Shown: positions 8,583-15,411 of the stretch, piece after piece
Layout: the number at the start of each line of letters is the position of its first letter
How positions within the stretch are numbered: position 1 is the stretch's first letter
Source: Ancylobacter gelatini
Lineage (GTDB): Bacteria; Pseudomonadota; Alphaproteobacteria; Rhizobiales; Xanthobacteraceae
Direction: 5' to 3'
NCBI RefSeq assembly: GCF_022601675.1
Contig: NZ_JAKVIL010000007.1
Span: 124,001 to 188,000 of the forward strand
Length of the DNA stretch: 64,000 nt
Notes under the pieces: model-generated
Told to the model about the DNA's origin: nothing
Database searches by the model: none
What the model saw: only the letters and a program-made list of their open reading frames with translations
Program-made: the position numbers and the translations under genes

Positions 8583-9506
8583 ATGATCCCCGCGATTTCC
8601 AAGAAGAAGTTCATCATCCTCGCCCGGGTGAACGAGTACAAGATGCGGGACAAGAACCCGAATATACCGTTCACACCCGACGAGATCGCCGATGCGGCGG
8701 TGGAGTGCGAGGCCGCGGGCGCGGCGATCATTCACTTCCACGCCCGCAATCCCGATGGCGGCAGATGCTACGATCCCGAAGTCTACCTCGATATCGTCCG
8801 CAAGATCCGCGAGCGTACCGACCTGATCATCGACTCGACGCTGGGCCAGAACACGATCAAGGGCGACGAGGCGCGCTCGGCACATATCGTGAAGATGGGC
8901 GAGGACCCCAATGCCCGCGCCGACATGGCGGCGATCGACGTAGGCAGCACCAATCTCGACGTCTACGACTATGACCGCAAGCAGTTCGAGACCACCGATC
9001 ATACCTATGTGAACACGGTGAAGACCACCATGTTCCTGGCCGAGCGCATGCACGAGAACGGCATCCGCCCGCATCTGTCGTGCTGGACAATCCCGTTCCT
9101 GCGTCAGACCGATGCGCTGCTCGACATGGGGGTGTTCAAGGAGCCGGGCTTCATCCAGCTCTGCTTCTGCGAAGGCGGCATCGTCGGCGGCCATCGCTGC
9201 ACTACGGACGAGGCGATGGCCTATATCCGCGCCATGCCGACGAGCAAGCAGGTCGAATGGACCTGCAACTGCAAGGAGGGCAACCTGCTGCCCGCCGCGA
9301 CGCTTGCCATGGAACTGGGTGGCCACATCTCGATCGGCATCGGCGATTATGAATATCCCGAGCTCGGCTACCCGACCAATGGCCAGTTGGTGAAGTTCTT
9401 CGCCGACCTCGCGCGTGGCTATGGCCGCCCGATCGCGACGCCGGCGGAAGCCCGGCAAATGCTGGGTCTGCCCGCGCGGGAGAAGCGCGTCACACAAGCT
9501 GCCTGA
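8583..9506 (+). CDS. DUF849/BKACE-family protein (beta-keto acid cleavage enzyme-like), atypical active site
   Basis: A 307-residue TIM-barrel protein. Characterised BKACE enzymes condense a beta-keto acid with acetyl-CoA and cleave it to acetoacetate plus an acyl-CoA, using a zinc ion. The two zinc His residues are here as IIHFHARNPDGG (His51, His53). In the usual GGHVRVGLEDN motif this protein reads GGHISIGIGDY (246-256), so the usual Arg is Ser250 and the usual Glu ligand is Gly254; only the Asp (255) is kept. Chemistry may therefore differ. A good AAGGAAG site precedes the ATG. It ends the tct operon before a clear terminator. Confidence 0.8.
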   Translation: MIPAISKKKFIILARVNEYKMRDKNPNIPFTPDEIADAAVECEAAGAAIIHFHARNPDGGRCYDPEVYLDIVRKIRERTDLIIDSTLGQNTIKGDEARSAHIVKMGEDPNARADMAAIDVGSTNLDVYDYDRKQFETTDHTYVNTVKTTMFLAERMHENGIRPHLSCWTIPFLRQTDALLDMGVFKEPGFIQLCFCEGGIVGGHRCTTDEAMAYIRAMPTSKQVEWTCNCKEGNLLPAATLAMELGGHISIGIGDYEYPELGYPTNGQLVKFFADLARGYGRPIATPAEARQMLGLPAREKRVTQAA

Positions 9507-9515
9507 GGGCCTACT

Positions 9516-9544
9516 GCCGGAGTGCGCGGCGCTCCGGCTTTTTT
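9516..9544 (+). terminator. Rho-independent terminator of the rightward tct operon
   Basis: GCCGGAG at 9516-9522 pairs perfectly with CTCCGGC at 9532-9538 and is followed by six Ts. The stem can extend by two or three pairs inside. It begins 10 bases after the BKACE-like stop and closes the operon begun at 4497. Confidence 0.9.
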
Positions 9545-9546
9545 CT

Positions 9547-9876
9547 TCAAAGAGCCATCGCCCGGATCACACGATCGGAGGTCGGGCGCGGCACCATGAA
9601 CACGGTGTCGCTGATGATCAGCGGCCCTGGTGGGCATCTGTTCTGCCGATGCCGAGTGAGCGCGACCCCTCCGGCTCGCGCTCTCGGGTGCGCGCCAGAG
9701 CGCGCGCAGTTCCATGAACAGCCATGGCAGAGATTGGCAAGGTAGTTCAGGTCGCCATCGGCGAAGGAGCGCCGCATCCATGGCCGGGACACAGCGCACA
9801 GCTCTTCGCAAGAGCGGCAGGAATTGCAGGTCGTCATTAGCCGGTCGGCTTCGGTGAGCGCATTAGTGGCGTGCAT
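9547..9876 (-). pseudogene. tcuB: Remnant of tcuB (electron-transfer subunit of tricarballylate/citrate utilisation)
   Basis: The frame opens with TEADRLMTTCNSCRSCEELC, a Cys-rich iron-sulfur motif of TcuB, then FADGDLNYLANLCHGC. Immediately after the next expected cysteines the sequence leaves the family pattern (SWNCARSGAHPR) and stops at 109 residues, whereas TcuB is several hundred residues with haem-binding membrane helices. I read this as a frameshift plus large 3' deletion. TcuB normally reoxidises the flavin of TcuA. It overlaps the end of the tcuA remnant by 14 bases, the normal gene order. Confidence 0.75.
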
Positions 9877-11069
9877 TGTCGGCGGCCTCCCGTCCCGCGA
9901 TCCGGCCGGAGACGCTGCCGATGGTCACGCCGATGCCGGCGGCGTAGCCCCTGCCGAGCACGTTGCCGGCCGTGATCTCGCCGGCGGCGAACATGTTCTG
10001 TCCCGGCTCGCCTCCGGCCATGAACATCTGGGCTCTCGGTTCACCCGCGTGCCCAGATAGGTGAAGGTGATGCCTCGCCGCACCGAATAGGCGTAGAACG
10101 GGTTCTGCTCCATACGCCGCGCCCAATGGTTCTTGGGCGGTGACACCCCCGCGATCCGGCATTCGTCGAGGATATTGTCGTTGAAGGTGCCGGCTGCATG
10201 GCGGCGTTGAAGCCGTCCACGGTCGCGCGCAGCTTCGCCGGATCGAGGTTCAGCTTGCCCGCCAGTTCCTTGATGCCGGCGCCGGTGACCGGCGGGAACT
10301 GCCAGACCACCCCAGATGGCATAGCGCGTGGGCCAGATGTCCTCGCCCTCATTGGAGAAGCGCTCGCAGTTCTGGTTCACGACGATGCCGAACACCACGC
10401 GGTCCAGGTGGGCGATGATGCCGCCATTGAATTTCGGCGCGCGGGCATCGGCACGGCGTGGCACTGCGCCGGGTCGCCGATCGTATCGACGCCGGCGCCC
10501 ATCAGCATTTTCAGCACCGTGCCGCGATTATAGGGGGCGCGTGGATCAGGAAGTTTTCGGCGATGTCGCCCCAGCCTTCCTTCAGCCATTCGATATTGGC
10601 CTCGAAGCCTCCGGCGGCTGCGACCAGCGCGCCGGCCGCGACGCGCATCGTACCCTTCCTGATGGACGGGGGCTACGCGGAAGCGACCGTTCTGGACATC
10701 GAGTTCTACGCCGAGACCCTCCGCCGTGCGGTAGAGCGCGTTGAGCATGGCGTGCCCGCCGCCAAGGACGAACGAGTTGGTGCGCCCGAGGCTGAGCGTG
10801 CCGCCGAGAGAGGCTGGAAGCGCACGTCCTGTTCCACGATCCAGTGCGGCATCTCCTTGGATTCGTGGATCAGATCATGTGGCGCGCCAACTCCTCATTG
10901 GTCTGGCCGCCGATGACGCGCAGCAGATCGTCGAAGAACGCCTCCTCGCTGTCGGGGCCGGTGAGGATCTCGGTCGCCGTGCTGGGCGCACAGCGCATGT
11001 TGCGGGTGTGACGAGTATGGCGGCGCACAGTGCGGCTTTGCCCCCGGCAATCGCCAGCGCGTCGTAGGG
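9863..11069 (-). pseudogene. tcuA: Decayed tcuA (FAD-dependent tricarballylate dehydrogenase)
   Basis: Family segments survive in order but in different frames: YDALAIAGGKAALCAAI (FAD-binding start, near 11066), EEAFFDDLLRVIGGQTNEEL (near 10900), APYNRGTVLKMLMGAGVDTI (10.5 kb), FGIVVNQNCERFSNEGEDIW (10.35 kb), IKELAGKLNLDPAKLRATVD (10.2 kb), then MFAAGEITAGNVLGRGYAAG and the C-terminus near 9.9 kb. At least four frame changes are needed, and much of the N-terminal FAD domain between the first two segments is missing. TcuA oxidises tricarballylate to cis-aconitate. The gene cannot make an active enzyme. Confidence 0.75.
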
Positions 11070-11165
11070 CCCGCCCGCTCCGCGCCGGGAATGAACGACC
11101 GACACCTCTCGCTTCCCTTGGCCGAGACGAAGCGACGTCAGTGCCGCGCTCATTCGGGTGGCGTC

Positions 11166-11870
11166 ATGGCGCTGGTGCTGCTCGGCCTGCGTCCGGCGCT
11201 GAACCGGCCCGGGGCCGCCCGCCGTAGCGCGTTCCTGAACGATGTCTTCGCCGGCTACCGTTATATCGCCCATACGCCGCCGGTGGCGACCATCTTCTTG
11301 ATGGTGCTGGCGTTCTCGCTGCTCGGCCGCCCCTTCACCGAGCTGTTCCCCGCCATTGCCGGCAAGATGCTCGGCGGAGGGCCGGCCATGCTGTCGCTGC
11401 TGATGAGTGCGCAGGGCATCGGCGCGCTGGCGGGCGGGGCGTGGATGCTGCGCCGGCGCCCGATTCCCGCGCTGGCCCGCGTCACCTATGGCGCGGGCAT
11501 CGGCATGGCGCTGGCGCTGGTCGGATTCTGCCTCGCCGGAAGTGGCCAGCTCGCCATCGTCCTGATCGCACTGGCGGGCCTTGGCCATGTGATGTGCAAT
11601 ATCGGCATGCAGTCGCTGGCGCAGCTCTTCGCCGTGCGGGAATTCCGCGGCCGGACCATGGCGCTGTACGGGCTGATCTTCCGGATCGGACCGGCCGCGA
11701 GCGCGGCGCTGATCGGCATGCTGGCGGAATGGCTGGGGCTGGCACCGTTGATCGGCGCGGCGGCGGTGGCCTGCGCGCTGTGCCTGATCGCCGTCGCCAT
11801 CACCCGGCGCGGAGTGTTCACGCGCGAGCCGACCGCCACGGTCGCGCCGCCTTCGCGCTCGGCAGATTAG
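11166..11870 (+). pseudogene. C-terminal half of an MFS exporter (MFS_3/EntS-like), 5' truncated
   Basis: The frame encodes about 235 residues resembling helices 7-12 of a major-facilitator protein: YRYIAHTPPVATIFLMVLAF, then alternating hydrophobic helices and RGRTMALYGLIFRIGPAASA, ending with a normal tail. The N-terminal six helices are absent. Upstream sequence belongs to the tcuA remnant on the other strand, so a deletion junction probably lies between 11070 and 11166. A half-transporter is unlikely to work. It is convergent with the DUF6428 gene, whose stop overlaps this one by 4 bases. Confidence 0.65.
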
Positions 11871-12394
11871 CCGCAGGACGAGCGTGCGGCCGGCGCGGCG
11901 CAGCAGGCGGGTGCCGGCGCCGCGAGCGCCTCCCGGTGCCGGGGCTTGCAGATGGCCGCGCGCGGCACCAGACGAAGCGTCACGCGCTCGTCCCCGATCT
12001 CCAGCCGGCCGGCATCGAACACCTGCATCGCCGCACCGGGTGGGCCGACCTCGAAGGTCAGCCGCGCCTCGGGATCGAGTGCGATGCGCCGGCCGACCTG
12101 ATCGAGGATCGCGCGGAACTTTCCAACGCTCATGAAGGCCGTCTCTCCCCCGGGCGCGAGGTCCTCGACCTGCAGCACGGTTTCGCGCCATGAATCGGGA
12201 TTGCCGCCGCAGTCCAGCGTGACGAAGCTGCCGGCCTTGACCTCGGTCAGGTGATAGCCGGGCCGAATGATGCGCCCGCCATATTCCATGACCAGCGCCT
12301 TGCCGTCATGCGGCGCCAGCGCGGCCAGGATGCCGCCGGTGGAGGCGTCGCCGTTAAAAAAATCCATATGGGAGGGGCTGGCGTTCGGCTGCAT
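11867..12394 (-). CDS. DUF6428-family protein of arsenic loci
   Basis: A 175-residue soluble protein of unknown function. It begins with an acidic, polar segment (SHMDFFNGDASTGGILAAL) and has a middle part rich in beta-strand patterns (GGRIIRPGYHLTEVKAGSFV, DSWRETVLQVEDL). The tail carries several cysteines (CKPRHREALAAPAPACCAA), which could bind a metalloid. I recall DUF6428 proteins being found next to arsR in alphaproteobacteria; that is the basis of the name. It is divergent from arsR with 47 bases between starts, so both probably share a promoter controlled by ArsR. Confidence 0.6.
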   Translation of the reverse strand: MQPNASPSHMDFFNGDASTGGILAALAPHDGKALVMEYGGRIIRPGYHLTEVKAGSFVTLDCGGNPDSWRETVLQVEDLAPGGETAFMSVGKFRAILDQVGRRIALDPEARLTFEVGPPGAAMQVFDAGRLEIGDERVTLRLVPRAAICKPRHREALAAPAPACCAAPAARSSCG

Positions 12395-12441
12395 GATCGA
12401 TTATCCATTGTCTCAATAAGTCTTGAGATATTGAGGTATCC

Positions 12442-12804
12442 ATGAACGAAGCGCAAGCCCTCGATGCCTTCGCGGCGCTCTCGCAGGAAACCCGCCTGCG
12501 GATCGTGCGGCTTCTGGTGACCGCCGGCCCCGAAGGGCTGCCCGCCGGCGTCATCGGCGAGGCGATGGGCGGGGCCTCGTCCTCGCGCATGTCGTTTCAC
12601 CTCGGCCAGCTTGAACAGGCCGGCCTTGTGGCCTCCCGCCGAGACGGGCGCTCGGTCATCTACAACGCCGCTTATCCCGCGCTGTCCGGCCTCATCGAAT
12701 TCCTGATGCGCGACTGCTGCCAGGGGCATCCGGAGGTGTGCACTCCGGCCGTCACCGCGCTTTCCTCCTGCTGCCCGCCCACCAAAGGAACCGCCAATGC
12801 CTGA
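12442..12804 (+). CDS. arsR: ArsR/SmtB-family arsenite-responsive repressor
   Basis: A 120-residue winged-helix repressor. The recognition part reads SSSRMSFHLGQLEQAGLVAS and the wing RRDGRSVIYNAAY. Candidate As(III) ligands are the C-terminal cysteines in MRDCCQGHPEVCTP and SSCCPP; the position after the wing differs from the classic E. coli CVC site in the recognition helix, as in other ArsR lineages. It is first in a five-gene rightward set and overlaps the next start by 8 bases. The AT-rich stretch at 12395-12441 (TTATCCATTGTCTCAATAAG, TTGAGATATTGAGG) is the likely operator region. Confidence 0.9.
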   Translation: MNEAQALDAFAALSQETRLRIVRLLVTAGPEGLPAGVIGEAMGGASSSRMSFHLGQLEQAGLVASRRDGRSVIYNAAYPALSGLIEFLMRDCCQGHPEVCTPAVTALSSCCPPTKGTANA

Positions 12805-13339
12805 GGCCAGCCCCGCCGATCGCGTCTACAACGTGCTGTTCCTCTGCACCGGCAACTCCGCCCGTTCGATCCTCGCCGAGAGCATCCTGAGGCGGGACGG
12901 GCAGGGCCGGTTTCGCGCCTTCTCCGCCGGCAGCCAGCCCAAGGGCATCGTGAACCCCTTCGCGTTGAAGGTGCTGAAGGCGTGCGACTACCCGGCCGAG
13001 GACTTGCGCTCCAAGAGCTGGGAGGAGTTCGCGCAGCCCGGTGCCCCGGTCATGGACTTCGTGTTCACTGTCTGCGACAGCGCTGCCGGCGAAATCTGCC
13101 CGGTCTGGCCGGGGCAGCCGATGACCGCGCATTGGGGCATCGAGGATCCCGCGGCGGTCGAGGGCATGGACATCCAGAAGGAAGCCGCCTTCACCGATGC
13201 GTTCCGCTATCTCAAGAACCGGATCGCCGTGTTCGCGGCGCTGCCAATCACCAGCCTCGACCGCATGACGCTGGGCGCCCGGCTGGCCGAGATCGGGCAG
13301 CTCCACGGCACCACGAAGCCGCGCCCGAGCGCCGCATGA
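12797..13339 (+). CDS. arsC: Arsenate reductase, low-molecular-weight phosphatase type
   Basis: A 180-residue cytoplasmic enzyme reducing arsenate to arsenite. The phosphatase-like P-loop FLCTGNSARS holds the nucleophilic Cys and the Arg (CX5R). Further cysteines occur in LKACDYPAEDL and VFTVCDSAAGEIC, and may carry the redox cascade to thioredoxin or glutaredoxin. Length is somewhat over the 130-140 residues of the Bacillus type, as in many proteobacterial members. It overlaps arsR by 8 bases and the fused arsC-arsN gene by 4 (ATGA), so translation is coupled. Confidence 0.9.
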   Translation: MPEASPADRVYNVLFLCTGNSARSILAESILRRDGQGRFRAFSAGSQPKGIVNPFALKVLKACDYPAEDLRSKSWEEFAQPGAPVMDFVFTVCDSAAGEICPVWPGQPMTAHWGIEDPAAVEGMDIQKEAAFTDAFRYLKNRIAVFAALPITSLDRMTLGARLAEIGQLHGTTKPRPSAA

Positions 13340-14175
13340 GGCCGCAGATGGACGTCAGCATCTATCACAACCCGGCTTGCGGCACCTCGCGCAACACGCT
13401 GGCGCTGCTGCGCCATGCCGGCGCCGACCCGCGGGTGATCGAGTATCTGACGACGCCGCCCTCGCGCGCCGAGCTGGACGATCTGGCCCGCCGTATCGGC
13501 CTGCCGCTGCATGACCTCATCCGGCAGAAGGGCACGCCCTATGCGGAGCTGGGCCTCGGCGCGCCGGGGATCGACGAGGAACGGCTCCATGCCGCCATCG
13601 CCGCGCATCCCATCCTGATCAACCGGCCGATCGTGGTAGCGCCCGGCGGCGTGAAGCTGTGCCGACCCTCGGATGTCGTGCTCGACCTGCTGCCCGTCGC
13701 GCCTCCGGACGGGCTGCTCAAGGAGGAGGGCGTGCCGTTCCTGAAGGACACGCGCCTTGCGGGCAACGATGCCGGCCTGCGTGCCGCGCTGGAGGCGGAG
13801 GGGCTGCCGGTGGACGATCTCGGCGAGCCGTGGGCGGCGCTGTTCCGCTATGACACGCTCGAGGGCGAGAGCGTCGGCTATGGCGGCTTCGAACTGCACG
13901 GACCCGACGCGCTGGTGCGCTCGGTGGTGGTCTCGCCGGGCGCGCGCGGCGCCGGCATCGGCCGCAACATCGTGCCGCTGCTGCTGTTTCGCGCTTATGA
14001 GGCCGGCGCGCGCCGGGCCTTCCTGCTCACCACCTCGGCCGCGCCGTTCTTCGGCAAGCTCGGCTTCCGCGACATGGCGCGCGACGCGGCGCCGAATGCG
14101 ATCCGCGCCAGCCGCCAGTTCGCGGCGCTGTGCCCGGCGAGTGCTTCCCTCATGACCCGCAAGCTCGGCTTTTAA
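13336..14175 (+). CDS. Fusion of glutaredoxin-type arsenate reductase and ArsN-like GNAT acetyltransferase
   Basis: A 279-residue two-domain protein. Residues about 5-120 are a Grx-dependent ArsC: MDVSIYHNPACGTSRNTLAL with the catalytic Cys, then NRPIVVAPGGVKLCRPSDVV near 98. Residues about 145-279 are an acetyltransferase of the ArsN type, with VVVSPGARGAGIGRNIV as the acetyl-CoA loop and FFGKLGFRD near the end. ArsN relatives acetylate arsinothricin or phosphinothricin. The start ATG overlaps the previous stop; an ATG 12 bases later is also possible. No frameshift separates the domains. It is the second, unrelated arsenate reductase in this operon. Confidence 0.85.
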   Translation: MRPQMDVSIYHNPACGTSRNTLALLRHAGADPRVIEYLTTPPSRAELDDLARRIGLPLHDLIRQKGTPYAELGLGAPGIDEERLHAAIAAHPILINRPIVVAPGGVKLCRPSDVVLDLLPVAPPDGLLKEEGVPFLKDTRLAGNDAGLRAALEAEGLPVDDLGEPWAALFRYDTLEGESVGYGGFELHGPDALVRSVVVSPGARGAGIGRNIVPLLLFRAYEAGARRAFLLTTSAAPFFGKLGFRDMARDAAPNAIRASRQFAALCPASASLMTRKLGF

Positions 14176-14179
14176 ACCC

Positions 14180-15235
14180 ATGAACAGCTTCGAACGTTAT
14201 CTCACCCTCTGGGTCGCGCTGTGCATCGTGGTCGGCATCGCGCTCGGCCATGTCCTGCCCGGCGCGTTCCAGGCGATCGGCGCGATCGAGGTGGCGAAGG
14301 TCAACCTCCCGGTCGCGGTGCTGATCTGGCTGATGGTCATTCCAATGCTGCTCAGGATCGACTTCGCCGCGCTGGGCGAGGTCGGCCGCCACTGGCGCGG
14401 CATCGGCGTCACCCTGTTCGTGAACTGGGCGGTGAAGCCGTTCTCCATGGCGTTGCTGGGTTGGCTGTTCATTGGCTGGCTGTTCCGTCCGCTGCTGCCG
14501 GCCGACCAGATCGACAGCTATATCGCCGGGCTGATCATCCTCGCCGCCGCGCCCTGCACCGCCATGGTGTTCGTCTGGTCGAACCTGACCAAGGGCGAGC
14601 CGCATTTCACCCTGAGCCAGGTGGCACTCAACGACGCGATCATGGTGGTGGCCTTCGCGCCCATCGTCGGTCTGTTGCTGGGCCTGTCCGCCATCACCGT
14701 GCCATGGGGCACGCTGGTGCTGTCGGTGGTGCTCTACATCGTGATCCCGGTGATCGTCGCACAATTGCTGCGCCGCCGCCTGCTGGCGCGCGGGGGGCAG
14801 CCGGCGCTCGACCGGCTGCTGGCCCGGCTCGGGCCGGCCTCGCTGGTGGCGCTGCTGGCGACGCTGGTGCTGCTGTTCGGCTTTCAGGGCGAGGCGATCC
14901 TGGCGCAGCCCATGGTGATCGCGCTGCTGGCCGTGCCGATCCTGATCCAGGTCTATTTCAATGCCGGGCTCGCCTATCTGCTGAACCGGGCGAGCGGGGA
15001 GGCGCATTGCGTCGCCGGCCCGTCCGCGCTGATCGGGGCGTCCAACTTCTTCGAGCTGGCAGTCGCCGCCGCCATCAGCCTGTTCGGTTTCCACTCCGGC
15101 GCGGCGCTGGCCACCGTCGTCGGCGTGCTGATCGAGGTGCCGGTGATGCTCTCCGTGGTGTGGATCGTGAACCGATCCAAGGGGTGGTACGAGCGCGGCG
15201 GTACGGCGAAGGTGCCGACCAAGGTGTCCGGGTAG
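14180..15235 (+). CDS. acr3: Arsenite efflux permease Acr3
   Basis: A 351-residue inner-membrane protein with ten predicted helices, belonging to the BASS-like Acr3 family that exports As(OH)3/arsenite using the membrane potential. The hallmark conserved Cys is in the fourth helix region, AAAPCTAMVFVWSNLTKGEP, and the later EAHCVAGPSALIGASNFFEL is typical of the last-third signature. It starts 4 bases after the fused reductase gene and ends the ars operon. Full length with no disruption. Confidence 0.93.
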   Translation: MNSFERYLTLWVALCIVVGIALGHVLPGAFQAIGAIEVAKVNLPVAVLIWLMVIPMLLRIDFAALGEVGRHWRGIGVTLFVNWAVKPFSMALLGWLFIGWLFRPLLPADQIDSYIAGLIILAAAPCTAMVFVWSNLTKGEPHFTLSQVALNDAIMVVAFAPIVGLLLGLSAITVPWGTLVLSVVLYIVIPVIVAQLLRRRLLARGGQPALDRLLARLGPASLVALLATLVLLFGFQGEAILAQPMVIALLAVPILIQVYFNAGLAYLLNRASGEAHCVAGPSALIGASNFFELAVAAAISLFGFHSGAALATVVGVLIEVPVMLSVVWIVNRSKGWYERGGTAKVPTKVSG

Positions 15236-15411
15236 GGCCCGCGGGCGGGCCTGAGCCGCCTCGCGCCGCCGGGTGCCGCACCGATGGGCTGATCGGCCGG
15301 GTCGACACTGAGCGGTTCGCCGTGCTGTCGGACGCGGTGTTCGACCAGATGGAGCCGGACGGCCGGTGATGTGCGGCGGGAGCCTCCCGAGGGCGAGGCC
15401 TCCGCCGCGGC
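15236..15411. other. Gap between acr3 and the RND gene; GC-rich hairpin after the acr3 stop
   Basis: Directly after the acr3 stop, GGCCCG and CGGGCC (15236-15251) form a tight hairpin without a T tract, possibly a terminator aid. The rest encodes, in one forward frame ending at 15369, the peptide GRVDTERFAVLSDAVFDQME, which looks protein-like but lacks a start. It may be the tail of a lost gene. I could not identify it. Confidence 0.3.

Noticed and set aside
9547..11870. Insertion sequence or phage as cause of the decayed region
   Set aside because: No transposase, terminal inverted repeats, target duplication or integrase could be seen; simple indels and deletions explain the debris.
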